The notes below the pieces were generated by a model that was given only the letters and a program-made list of their open reading frames with translations, was not told the origin of the DNA and made no database searches. From Parasitella parasitica (taxonomy: Eukaryota; Mucoromycota; Mucoromycetes; Mucorales; Mucoraceae), in assembly GCA_025201805.1 (NCBI GenBank), contig MU619364.1, positions 1-64,000 of the forward strand: a DNA stretch of 64,000 nucleotides, read 5' to 3'. A program made the translations under genes and the position numbers. This document shows positions 46,396 through 56,214 of this stretch, piece after piece; positions within the stretch are counted from its first letter, which is position 1; each line of letters opens with the position of its first letter.

Positions 46396-47787
46396 ATGCA
46401 AAGCGTTAGTAAATTTATTACTAATAGTGAAATTATTTCAGATAACGATATGGACACTTCATCTGACGATTATATGGAAGATGACGAGCAAGAAGAAATG
46501 GAAATTGAGCATTTCAGTTTGAGCGAAGAATGGATGGAGAAAATAAGACGCATTGGGAATGATTCTCTATCATATGTACGTGAATATATGGAAGTAGATT
46601 TAATAGAGGAAGAGAATGAAGATTTTTTTGGAGATGCTTTTCTCTTCGCAGAGTCAATGCCATTGAGAAAAAGACATACGGCTTTGAATGTTAAAACAAG
46701 AGGTTCTTACAGAAAATATACTCCTAAACAAGTTGAGAAACTCTTCGACTTAATAATCGAAGAAGGATTCACGACAAAAGCTGCAGCTTTAGCCACTGGG
46801 ATTAATGTACGCACTGCCCAGAATTACGTTAAAACTTATAACAATGATCCTGAGAGACGACTTCCAGGATCTTATTCTAAACCTCATGGAAGACCTCGTA
46901 ATAAGTTGACTGAGGAGCATTCTAAATTTCTAGTTGACTATATCGAAAAGAATACCACTGCTATATTAGATGAGTTAAAGTTAAAACTTTGTGAGAAATT
47001 TGAGGGTTTAAAAATCTCTATTTCTGCCATCCACAAACATTTAGTACATAAGCATAAAATTACGTTAAAGAAACTTGAAAAAATACCAGCAGCAAGAAAT
47101 TCTGACAGAGTAATAGCATTACGAAAAGCGATTGTTGAACAATATAAGAGTGATGCAGATATGGATTTTTCTAAGAATTGTGTTTTTATCGATGAAGCAG
47201 GTTTCAATTTGCATACGCAAAGAAACCACGGCCGTTCATTAAAAGGCACACCTGCAAAGGGCACTGTACCAACTGGAAAAGGTGTAACATTTACAATTTT
47301 AGGTGCAATTTCTCAAGCAGGTATCATAAATATTGGAGTTAAAAAACCAGAATCAGCTTCTTCTAAAAAAAGAAGGGCAGATGGTAAGGAAGTAAAAATA
47401 AATGGCAAAGTTGGGACAAGAACTGAGCACTTTTTGGCTTATCTAAACAACGTAATGGATACACTGGATAAAAATAATATAAAGGGGCAGTATATTGTTT
47501 TGGATAATGCACCTATTCATAAGCCAAAAGTAATCAAAGCATTGATCGAAGAACGAGGACATAAGTGCATATATTTGCCACCATATTCTCCTTTCTTGAA
47601 TCCAATCGAGGAATTTTGGTCAAAAGTAAAGGCTGGTGTTAGAAGAACACCATTGACGACAGATGATCGTCTCACAGATCGTATATGTGAAGCGGCTGGA
47701 AAAGTAACAAAAAAAGATTGTGAAGGATGGATTAAGCATTCAATATCATTTTTCCAGAAGTGTTTGAATGAGGAAAGAAATCTTTAA
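46396..47787 (+). CDS. IS630/Tc1-mariner family transposase (DD34E), left copy
   Basis: 463 aa from the ATG at 46396; the open frame extends six codons upstream but starts with TTG. An acidic N-terminus is followed by helix-turn-helix text (YTPKQVEKLFDLIIEEGFTT, AAALATGINVRTAQNYVKTY) and a GRPRNKLT hook. The catalytic core is FIDEAGFN (Asp 1), IVLDNAPIHKP (Asp 2) and PYSPFLNPIEEFW (Glu), with 34 residues between Asp 2 and Glu. All catalytic residues are present, so it should be active. It cuts at the terminal repeats and inserts at TA. An A69 tract follows 67 bp after the stop and separates it from the convergent cargo gene. Confidence 0.95.
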   Translation: MQSVSKFITNSEIISDNDMDTSSDDYMEDDEQEEMEIEHFSLSEEWMEKIRRIGNDSLSYVREYMEVDLIEEENEDFFGDAFLFAESMPLRKRHTALNVKTRGSYRKYTPKQVEKLFDLIIEEGFTTKAAALATGINVRTAQNYVKTYNNDPERRLPGSYSKPHGRPRNKLTEEHSKFLVDYIEKNTTAILDELKLKLCEKFEGLKISISAIHKHLVHKHKITLKKLEKIPAARNSDRVIALRKAIVEQYKSDADMDFSKNCVFIDEAGFNLHTQRNHGRSLKGTPAKGTVPTGKGVTFTILGAISQAGIINIGVKKPESASSKKRRADGKEVKINGKVGTRTEHFLAYLNNVMDTLDKNNIKGQYIVLDNAPIHKPKVIKALIEERGHKCIYLPPYSPFLNPIEEFWSKVKAGVRRTPLTTDDRLTDRICEAAGKVTKKDCEGWIKHSISFFQKCLNEERNL

Positions 47788-47854
47788 AATAGTCAGTAGG
47801 AGTGCAGCTTTCAACAGACGCACTCTGAATGCTCACTGAGATTTGAACAACATG

Positions 47855-47923
<69 letters not shown>
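47855..47923 (+). repeat. A69 homopolymer in IR2 left arm
   Basis: 69 A between the convergent 3' ends of transposase and cargo; mirrored by T69 at 51030-51098 with exactly the same length. Confidence 0.95.
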
Positions 47924-47925
<2 letters not shown>

Positions 47926-48082
47926 AAAGGAAAAAAGAAAAACGATAAAAGCAAGAAGAAAAGTTAATATTGAAATTAAAGGATAAAAAAGCCCATCATT
48001 TAATAACATAAATGCAATACATATGAATAAATACTGTACAACCATTAATATCTTAAAGCTTAACATAAATATATCTACAGTA

Positions 48083-49040
48083 TTAAAATCGAACTGGGCA
48101 ACTTCGATTACGGTCCTTTGTTGGGTCTGTCAAATCAATCAAATCAGTAAGTTTTACTGATGTTCGGCGTCTTTGTTGCATAATACTTGGTATATCAGAC
48201 TTTTTACAGAACTTCCAAAAGACATGGCATACAAGTAGCAAGATATTCAAGTTTTTAAGGTTTGTGAAAACTGGAAGTTGTGCCAAAGAGGAAGGGAATT
48301 CAAGGTGGCCGACCTCATACATAACATAAAGTCCGTCATGGTCCAGTCTTGTTAGAAAAAATGTAATGGCAAATCCTATATTTACAAAATTAGCTACTCT
48401 CAAACACAAATCTATGGGTATAGTAGACATAAAAAAATTAAATTACCGTGGATTTGAAATGAAATTGAAGACTCCAGAAGGTGCAAGTCAATAGCTTCCT
48501 TGCTAAAACAAGCGACTCTCGCCAAGTCCATACATAACGCCGCTTTGTTACATGTTGGTTCCGCAATTTTAACTTCACCGTGTCCAAGGGTAGCACTAAA
48601 CTTTAGTTGGTCAACAATAGAAACTACAGCATCTGGTCTCAAAGGCAAACTGGGGCTAATAACTTTGTCTAGCCACCTTAACAATACTGATCTTTCTGAA
48701 TTAGCAAGAACACAAGACAACAACGAGTCGAAATAAGTATTCCAGAGCTCAGTTTCACTAATGGCGCTCACATCATTTATGGAATTCTTGGGCAACTTTT
48801 GAATCCTAAGGCGAAGATAAGAAGGTGAGAAGGTGAGAAGGTGAGAAAGGGAGAATGGTATTCAACGAGAAGAAACACTTACAACATAGCGAGACCCACT
48901 ATGACTCTCTGTTTTTCATATGGCATCTTTGATGCAATTTGTAATAATCCTGCAGTAGTTGACAGTACTGATGTGATTCCGGAGTCTAGGTTCATAATGT
49001 TTTCAACGATGCTCATAAATTCTGCTGGAGTAAACTTCAT
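48083..49040 (-). CDS. IR2 cargo protein 2, PD-(D/E)XK nuclease-like
   Basis: Three exons (48883-49040, 48447-48805, 48083-48375; 810 nt, 269 aa). It starts MKFTPAEFMSIVENIMNLD. A helix with Glu (SETELWNTYFDSLLSCVL) precedes LPLRPDAVVSIVD, then LGHGEVKIAE. D111 with E130 and K132 gives D-x18-E-x-K, the signature of restriction-endonuclease-like folds. Then LCMDLARVACFSKEAIDL, FQIHGFAITFFLTRLDHDGL, YVMYEVGHLEFPSSL and a basic C-terminus. A related pseudogene lies in IR1. The family is widespread in Mucorales in my recollection, without a known function. Nuclease activity is inference from the motif. It could process element DNA or act against competitors. It overlaps the upstream ORF by ATGA. 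Confidence 0.75.
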
Positions 49041-49756
49041 ATCTGGAATTCAATTTTCTTCTGGAATTCATCATGTATTTTGGCTAACAAAGAATCAGTA
49101 AAGACTGAACGCATCAAGTGACTGTACTGAAGGGGTTGTAGCAAGAGGATATTATTTAATGACAATAATTCCTGAACATGTTCTTCCATCTTGAGAGTCT
49201 GGTTGCCCTGTATTATACGTTTCACTTCGTTTTTAAAGATTCGGAAACAATCTTGAATATCATTCAATGGCTCTTGTTGTACATGTTCGTGATGTGGAGG
49301 TTCTTGTGCCGGTTCATCGTACAGGAGTGTCCTTGCTTGTTCATCATTCAAATTGACTTCGCTTGCTGCTGCATCAGGTATAATTTCTCCAATTCTTGCT
49401 TGAGTCTGTGTTGACAGTTCTTCATCACCATTTCGTAATTCATTAGCTTCCTGTTCAGCAACATCTCCGACATAGTCAGCGCAGATTCCATGTATTCTAT
49501 CTCTTACAATATTTCGTCGTTTCTCCTTCCAGTAATTTTTGTAATCAGATGATAATTTGAATGCTGTAAATTCTCGTGTCAATTGTTGGACTTTCTCATT
49601 ATTAACCAGATATTTCTGTAAGATAGTGTTATATCTGCGATTAGCTTTTCGGCTGTCGGTAAAATTATATTCGTCAAAGAAGGCTTTTGCTGTTAAGGTT
49701 TGAATATTCTCTTTGCACCATTTTGCATCATCAGGAATCTTACGTGGCATTTTCAT
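49037..49756 (-). CDS. IR2 cargo protein 1, charged coiled-coil type, unknown function
   Basis: 239 aa from ATG at 49756 (MKMPRKIPDDAKWCKENIQT). The N-terminal 90 residues are basic and helical (RKANRRYNTILQKYLVNNEK, FKLSSDYKNYWKEKRRNIVR), possibly nucleic-acid binding, then an acidic Gln/Glu/Pro-rich linker and a helical C-terminus (MEEHVQELLSLNNILLLQPL). It ends KKIEFQI. The TGA at 49037-49039 overlaps the ATG of protein 2 (49038-49040), giving an ATGA junction. Either the two proteins are made by termination-reinitiation, or one long protein was split by a frameshift. No family recognised. It lies only in the spacer plus full cargo side, not in the right arm. Confidence 0.65.
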   Translation of the reverse strand: MKMPRKIPDDAKWCKENIQTLTAKAFFDEYNFTDSRKANRRYNTILQKYLVNNEKVQQLTREFTAFKLSSDYKNYWKEKRRNIVRDRIHGICADYVGDVAEQEANELRNGDEELSTQTQARIGEIIPDAAASEVNLNDEQARTLLYDEPAQEPPHHEHVQQEPLNDIQDCFRIFKNEVKRIIQGNQTLKMEEHVQELLSLNNILLLQPLQYSHLMRSVFTDSLLAKIHDEFQKKIEFQI

Positions 49757-50399
49757 GTAAAAAAGACAAAAAAAAAACGCTGTTACTAAATGAGAATGCG
49801 GTCATTTACTCCGATTTCGGTCATTTAATGGTTTGGGTGGGAAAGTACTGATGACAAAGTGGCTTCGCGACATTTATCTCTGACGGCTTCAAAAAAAAAA
49901 ATTGTGCTTGTTTTTTTCTTTTTGTTTTTGTAAGTGCCAATCATGAAGATGCCCTGTGGCCAGTAGTTTGTGATTGTGATAGAATTGTATATTTCTTCTT
50001 GAATCATAAAGCGAAAAACCCCGGATACTGTCTCCCCTGCGATGTTTACTATTTTGCAAATGTCCCTGGAGATGGGTTGTTCATGTTTCTTGAATGCGTT
50101 GCAGCTAGTAGTCTGTGATTCCTTAATAGAAATATGTATTCACTGGCGAACCCTCCCGATATCATCTCTCTTGCGACATTCACTATATTGCGAATGTCCC
50201 CAGAGATGAGTTTCAAGAAGGCACTTACGCATTACTTTTAACTGTGAAGCTTTAAAATTTACTTCAGTAATTTTAAGTCAAGAAGATTCAAAAACAACGC
50301 TAAGTATTATCCTGATAACATTAACACACTGTTATTCTAAACGTAATTTAAAACTAATTATATTTTTTTTGAACTTTATAAGTATATTATTCAGCCAAT
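49757..50399. other. IR2 spacer, noncoding, with a tandem dimer repeat
   Basis: Between the cargo start and the right arm. Two imperfect units of about 134 bp lie at roughly 49938-50075 and 50085-50215. The best-matching parts are CCTGCGATGTTTACTATTTTG with CTTGCGACATTCACTATATTG and GTCCCTGGAGATGGGTT with GTCCCCAGAGATGAGTT. It may hold the promoter of the cargo locus. Confidence 0.6.
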
Positions 50400-50870
50400 A
50401 TGTAACAAAGCGGCGTTATGTATGGACTTGGCGAGAGTCGCTTGTTTTAGCAAGGAAGCTATTGACTTGCACCTTCTGGAGTCTTCAATTTCATTTCAAA
50501 TCCACGGTAATTTAATTTTTTTATGTCTACTATACCCATAGATTTGTGTTTGAGAGTAGCTAATTTTGTAAATATAGGATTTGCCATTACATTTTTTCTA
50601 ACAAGACTGGACCATGACGGACTTTATGTTATGTATGAGGTCGGCCACCTTGAATTCCCTTCCTCTTTGGCACAACTTCCAGTTTTCACAAACCTTAAAA
50701 ACTTGAATATCTTGCTACTTGTATGCCATGTCTTTTGGAAGTTCTGTAAAAAGTCTGATATACCAAGTATTATGCAACAAAGACGCCGAACATCAGTAAA
50801 ACTTACTGATTTGATTGATTTGACAGACCCAACAAAGGACCGTAATCGAAGTTGCCCAGTTCGATTTTAA
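50400..50870 (+). pseudogene. 5'-truncated second copy of cargo protein 2
   Basis: Begins inside exon 2 (NKAALCMDLARV) exactly at the arm boundary, so it lacks the RPD and EVK residues and any start. Exon 3 (FAITFFLTRLDHDGLYVMYE to CPVRF) is identical to the left copy. Confidence 0.9.
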
Positions 50871-51027
50871 TACTGTAGATATATTTATGTTAAGCTTTAA
50901 GATATTAATGGTTGTACAGTATTTATTCATATGTATTGCATTTATGTTATTAAATGATGGGCTTTTTTATCCTTTAATTTCAATATTAACTTTTCTTCTT
51001 GCTTTTATCGTTTTTCTTTTTTCCTTT

Positions 51028-51098
<71 letters not shown>

Positions 51099-51165
51099 CA
51101 TGTTGTTCAAATCTCAGTGAGCATTCAGAGTGCGTCTGTTGAAAGCTGCACTCCTACTGACTATT

Positions 51166-52557
51166 TTAAAGATTTCTTTCCTCATTCAAACACTTCTGGA
51201 AAAATGATATTGAATGCTTAATCCATCCTTCACAATCTTTTTTTGTTACTTTTCCAGCCGCTTCACATATACGATCTGTGAGACGATCATCTGTCGTCAA
51301 TGGTGTTCTTCTAACACCAGCCTTTACTTTTGACCAAAATTCCTCGATTGGATTCAAGAAAGGAGAATATGGTGGCAAATATATGCACTTATGTCCTCGT
51401 TCTTCGATCAATGCTTTGATTACTTTTGGCTTATGAATAGGTGCATTATCCAAAACAATATACTGCCCCTTTATATTATTTTTATCCAGTGTATCCATTA
51501 CGTTGTTTAGATAAGCCAAAAAGTGCTCAGTTCTTGTCCCAACTTTGCCATTTATTTTTACTTCCTTACCATCTGCCCTTCTTTTTTTAGAAGAAGCTGA
51601 TTCTGGTTTTTTAACTCCAATATTTATGATACCTGCTTGAGAAATTGCACCTAAAATTGTAAATGTTACACCTTTTCCAGTTGGTACAGTGCCCTTTGCA
51701 GGTGTGCCTTTTAATGAACGGCCGTGGTTTCTTTGCGTATGCAAATTGAAACCTGCTTCATCGATAAAAACACAATTCTTAGAAAAATCCATATCTGCAT
51801 CACTCTTATATTGTTCAACAATCGCTTTTCGTAATGCTATTACTCTGTCAGAATTTCTTGCTGCTGGTATTTTTTCAAGTTTCTTTAACGTAATTTTATG
51901 CTTATGTACTAAATGTTTGTGGATGGCAGAAATAGAGATTTTTAAACCCTCAAATTTCTCACAAAGTTTTAACTTTAACTCATCTAATATAGCAGTGGTA
52001 TTCTTTTCGATATAGTCAACTAGAAATTTAGAATGCTCCTCAGTCAACTTATTACGAGGTCTTCCATGAGGTTTAGAATAAGATCCTGGAAGTCGTCTCT
52101 CAGGATCATTGTTATAAGTTTTAACGTAATTCTGGGCAGTGCGTACATTAATCCCAGTGGCTAAAGCTGCAGCTTTTGTCGTGAATCCTTCTTCGATTAT
52201 TAAGTCGAAGAGTTTCTCAACTTGTTTAGGAGTATATTTTCTGTAAGAACCTCTTGTTTTAACATTCAAAGCCGTATGTCTTTTTCTCAATGGCATTGAC
52301 TCTGCGAAGAGAAAAGCATCTCCAAAAAAATCTTCATTCTCTTCCTCTATTAAATCTACTTCCATATATTCACGTACATATGATAGAGAATCATTCCCAA
52401 TGCGTCTTATTTTCTCCATCCATTCTTCGCTCAAACTGAAATGCTCAATTTCCATTTCTTCTTGCTCGTCATCTTCCATATAATCGTCAGATGAAGTGTC
52501 CATATCGTTATCTGAAATAATTTCACTATTAGTAATAAATTTACTAACGCTTTGCAT
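51166..52557 (-). CDS. IS630/Tc1-mariner family transposase (DD34E), right copy
   Basis: Same 463-aa protein as the left copy in inverted orientation, start ATG at 52557, translation identical. All three catalytic residues are present. Two intact identical transposase genes facing each other can yield complementary RNAs if readthrough crosses the spacer. Confidence 0.95.
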   Translation of the reverse strand: MQSVSKFITNSEIISDNDMDTSSDDYMEDDEQEEMEIEHFSLSEEWMEKIRRIGNDSLSYVREYMEVDLIEEENEDFFGDAFLFAESMPLRKRHTALNVKTRGSYRKYTPKQVEKLFDLIIEEGFTTKAAALATGINVRTAQNYVKTYNNDPERRLPGSYSKPHGRPRNKLTEEHSKFLVDYIEKNTTAILDELKLKLCEKFEGLKISISAIHKHLVHKHKITLKKLEKIPAARNSDRVIALRKAIVEQYKSDADMDFSKNCVFIDEAGFNLHTQRNHGRSLKGTPAKGTVPTGKGVTFTILGAISQAGIINIGVKKPESASSKKRRADGKEVKINGKVGTRTEHFLAYLNNVMDTLDKNNIKGQYIVLDNAPIHKPKVIKALIEERGHKCIYLPPYSPFLNPIEEFWSKVKAGVRRTPLTTDDRLTDRICEAAGKVTKKDCEGWIKHSISFFQKCLNEERNL

Positions 52558-53003
52558 GTTTGTTCTAATATTCAAACTAAATAAAAGAAAAAAGGAGTTG
52601 AAACCTTTACGATATTTTAGGTTATTTTATATATTTTTTTTCTAATTTCTTGGCGCAAAATTTATTACTAAGCAACGCAAAACTATTTTTACCTTGACGT
52701 AAATATTCTTTTAATGTCAGCGCAAATAAATTTTTATCTCAACGCAAACTCATATTCAAAAAACAGTAAATGAAAGGCTGGAGAACGACCCTAGGATTGT
52801 CGATGATCCTAATGGTTCCCAGCACTCTCAAAGGTCTCGCATACCAAGGTTGTGTGTTACATCAAAGACCGCAATGCATTATTACAGTCAAATAATTTGC
52901 TTTATTTTTCTATGATTAGTTGAGCTATGATACAATGGTTACTTTTTTGTTGTCGATTCTAAAGGAATAATACAAAAGCGATGAGTATGAATACACAGGT
53001 AAA

Positions 53004-54408
53004 TCATTGATCAGGATGCGTACCAGTATTGCTACTGGCTTTTTTTCTTTTGATGTCGTTGATCAAAGACGTATATTGATCTGCGTACGTCGCCTAATGA
53101 ACAAACAGCTCGTACCTTGCATACAACTTGATTTCATGTGATAAAAACACTTACTTTGTGCTCCTCTGAATCGGTAGCCTTTCGCTTGGATTGATTGTGC
53201 TTTTCTACATTCTGTGCATTTTCTGTAGCTTGCAGCCTTTGCACCAACACCTTTGCGCTCACCGGGTGCCGTGAGTCAGAGTTAGCATTGTATAAATTGA
53301 CATACTCTTTATGACGCCAAATCCTCTGTGCCCTACTCCCATGCTCTGGCAAATTAAATGCCTATTTGAGGTAAGTTTTCAACAGATAGTTATGAATATC
53401 AAACATTGACTTACTCTCAGTAGCTCCACTAATTCTCTATCTTTCATGATGGCATACACTTGCTTAATCGGCTTTTTACCCAGATCCACGGTGCTGCTGC
53501 GTGTATCGAATTCTGCTGTTAATCCACTGTCCTCTCATCCAAGGATTACATGATAACACTTACGATTTAAGGGATTTAGGAGCCTTCGTCATGGGCACGG
53601 AGAAGGATGATGAATTAAATGGAAATAACGAGCTTTCGCTTCTTGAGGCAGCAGGGTATGATTCTGTGGGGCTGCATTTGTCGATATGCACATCAAGCAC
53701 ACTATACCGCATTTTTTTACAGCAGATTGGGCATTCTACTATTGATGTGCTTGTTAATTTGGTAGTTGTGTTGGCATTAGATTTCGGAGAAGGAGAGATG
53801 GGCAGTTGGGAGGACTGAAAAGTATCCATGGCGCTTATATTTGATTGATTTGCGCATATTGGATCTTGCAGCGAAGATGCTGTAGACACTGTTTGCAAAG
53901 ATAAGCGAGACGATCGCCTTGAGGATGAGGCAGTTGGTATGGTAGATGTGGATGTCGAAGGCCTGAAGTCATCAGTGGACGCAAAATCATCTATAGGGTC
54001 ATAATCGCAATGCATAATTGTGGAATTCTGCTCAGGCGCAGTTGCCATTCTGTCTATTGATATCAGAAACTGTCTAATTTTGCGCTATTAAAACATGTGC
54101 ACTACTAGATTGCCTCTACTCTTTTACCGAGACTCCCGCCATGAATTTGCAATACTATCAATGTCAGCGTTGTGTTTTAGATTGCTCTCGTATGCCGGTT
54201 TTCTGCATGTTGGACAGATTTGCTCGTTTGAAAGACCTCTGCGGATACAAAGGGCACAAAAGGAATGCAAACAGGTCGTTATTATCAGCGCATCATTGTA
54301 TATCTCTTTGCAAATTGGACATCTGAGCAGTTCATCTAGCGTAGACAATTGAGCAGTTTTGAAGTCGAAAGGGTCGTCGATCCCTTGGTCAAAGTGTGCA
54401 GCAGACAT
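53004..54408 (-). CDS. RAD18: RAD18, E3 ubiquitin ligase for PCNA
   Basis: Start MSAAHFDQGIDDPFDFKTAQ at 54408. RING finger: LRCPICKEIYNDALIITTCL, HSFCALCIRR, QICPTCRKPAYES (C3HC4). After an intron, a Ser/Thr-rich linker, then the UBZ4-type finger VECPICCKKMRYSVLDVHID with the final Cys (IDKC). The SAP segment is split by an intron: PIKQVYAIMKDRELVELLR, then HGSRAQRIWRHKEYVNLYNA with NSDSRHPVSAKVL. Last exon ATYADQYTSLINDIKRKKAS, stop at 53004. RAD18 with Rad6 monoubiquitinates PCNA at stalled forks to open translesion synthesis. Domain order RING, UBZ, SAP is complete. Its 3' end lies only 236 bp from IR2. Confidence 0.93.
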
Positions 54409-55023
54409 CGAAATGACACACGAACTACGTAAAATAATAAAAAAAAAAAGGTTTGTCTGCGCGACTGGGTTCCTTTCACAATCAACCTCACACTTGAAAA
54501 GGGACGTGATGTTGAAGGTTGTTCTGGCCCTCATGATTGGACGGCATTACACGATGATTCCATTTGATGAGGGCAAAATGTAACAAACAAAAACGATCAA
54601 GGAGAGAGTAATTACCTTGGGTCTAAAATCGTATGATAAATAAGAGTTACTGCACATGTAACAATGTACTAGCAATGTACTTTTTTTTTTTTTTTTTTTT
54701 TTNNNNNNNNNNCGGGTAGCAAGATTGCAGAACCCCTTTTCCGAGATTATCGTTTTGCAAATCCTTAATTCTTTAAATCTCGATCAAAGCAAGGACATTT
54801 TTAAGGAGGCCATGCTTATTTCGAGTGGGACAGCTCTGTATTGTAAATGTAATGGATCATTCAGAACGTTGTACAAACCACACTGCTACCTGTGTTGCCA
54901 ATTTGATTGATGTTCCGTGATTGATCAATCAAAGAGCGTATAAATTGAAAACAGTTTCACTGGGCATCTCTCTTCATTTCTCTCTTTCCTTTTTTTTTAT
55001 TTTATTCATCATACGGAATCAAA
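54409..55023. other. Divergent intergenic region with assembly gap
   Basis: Between RAD18 (-) and the G-alpha gene (+). It contains T22 (54681-54702) directly before ten Ns (54703-54712). Promoters of both genes should be here; true length unknown because of the gap. Confidence 0.7.
54703..54712. other. Assembly gap (10 N) preceded by T22
   Basis: Ten Ns directly after a T tract, the mirror arrangement of the gap at 14037. Confidence 0.98.
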
Positions 55024-56214
55024 ATGGGCTGCTGTGCTTCGGTCGAGGAAACGGATAGTGCTGGTAGACTTCGCAATGAAGAAATCGAAGGACAACTTCG
55101 AATGGAGAAGCTAAATAGCAAAAATGAGGTTAAATTATTACTGCTCGGTATATATATGTTTATCGTTATTTGCTTGCGAATCTCAATAACTGACCCCATG
55201 TCCCTATTGTTAGGCGCCGGAGAATCTGGAAAATCAACGATTCTAAAGCAAATGAAATTGATTCACGATGGCGGATTCACACAGGAAGAAAAAGAGGCAT
55301 ACAAAGAGATTATCTTTAGTAATTCAGTTCAATCTATGTATGTCCTATTGGAGGCGATGGAAACCCTGGGTATCCCGCTCTCGGATCCATCAAAGCAAAC
55401 GCCCTTCGACTATATCATGGATCAGTGTCAAAAGACGGATTGTCTCTCAATGTTACCGGAATCAGTCAAAGCTATTCAACTATTATGGCAAGACGAAGGC
55501 GTCCAAGCAGCGTATGCGAGAAGAAATGAATTCCAATTGAATGACTCAGCATCCTAGTGAGTGTCGCTTTCTTTTCGTTAATACATTGTGATATTGATTC
55601 CCCCTCGTAGCTACTTTGATTCCATCGAGCGTATAGGTGAGCCAGACTATCTCCCCACAGATCAAGACGTTTTACGGTCACGTGTAAAGACAACGGGCAT
55701 TGCAGAGAGCAAGTTCATGTTTGGCACGCTTACATATCGCATGTTTGACGTTGGAGGGCAGCGCTCTGAACGTAAAAAGTGGATTCACTGCTTTGAGGAT
55801 GTTACAGCCATCATATTCTTGGTTGCTATTTCTGAATATGATCAGGTCTTGATAGAGGACGAGTCAGTAAACAGGATGCAAGAAGCTTTGACTCTGTTTG
55901 ATTCCATTTGCAACTCAAGATGGTTTGAAAGGACCTCCACCATTTTATTCTTAAACAAGACTGATTTATTCAAGCAAAAGCTACCAAAGAGCCCATTAGT
56001 TGATTATTTTCCTGACTACAAGGGAGCCGCCGATGACTATGAAAAAGCAAGCAGCTATCTTACGCAGCGATTCATCTCGCTCAATGCCTCAACACTAAAG
56101 CAGGTTTACACTCATCTAACTTGCGCAACAGACACTGAACAAGTAAAGTTTGTTATGACCGCTGTCAATGATATCATTCTTCAAACAAACTTACGAGATG
56201 TTGGTTTGATTTAA
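55024..56214 (+). CDS. Heterotrimeric G-protein alpha subunit
   Basis: Starts [20 protein letters not shown]: Gly2 is a myristoylation site and Cys3/4 fit palmitoylation. After an intron the P-loop [18 protein letters not shown]. Switch [11 protein letters not shown] with the catalytic Arg, switch [21 protein letters not shown], then NKTD and CATDT guanine-recognition motifs. The C-terminus reads NLRDVGLI. Two introns (about 55148-55213 and 55556-55609). About 354 aa, the normal length. It couples a seven-helix receptor to cAMP or MAPK signalling at the plasma membrane. The Cys four residues from the end, typical of Gi-type proteins, is Val. Several G-alpha paralogues are usual in Mucorales, so no single symbol is given. 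Confidence 0.95.

Larger units (their letters stand above)
46185..48553 (+). repeat. IR2 left arm (2,369 bp)
   Basis: Exact coordinate mirror of 50400-52768. It includes the terminal repeat, a complete transposase, A69 and the 3' part of the cargo gene. The inner end falls inside cargo exon 2. Confidence 0.9.
46185..52768. mobile_element. IR2: palindromic IS630/Tc1-type element with nuclease-like cargo
   Basis: Outer ends are mirror images: TA then CTGTTTTTTGAATATGAG at 46185, and its complement ending at 52766 followed by TA (52767-52768). This fits a TA target duplication with terminal inverted repeats starting CTGTTTTTTG. The arms 46185-48553 and 50400-52768 (2,369 bp each) mirror exactly: all ORF and homopolymer coordinates sum to 98953 and the translations are identical. 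Order: end, transposase (+), A69, cargo (-, complete), 1.8-kb spacer, truncated cargo (+), T69, transposase (-), end. It is young or artefactual (assembly); flanking DNA on the two sides differs. Confidence 0.88.
50400..52768 (-). repeat. IR2 right arm (2,369 bp)
   Basis: Mirror of 46185-48553. The inner breakpoint shows the short shared text CCAA-ATGTAACAAAG in both junctions. Confidence 0.9.

Noticed and set aside
46938-47264. 108-aa ORF antisense to the transposase
   Set aside because: Shadow frame; its duplicate at 51689-52015 simply follows the inverted repeat.
47833-48066. 77-aa ORF with poly-Phe
   Set aside because: Reads through the A69/T69 homopolymer; composition artefact.
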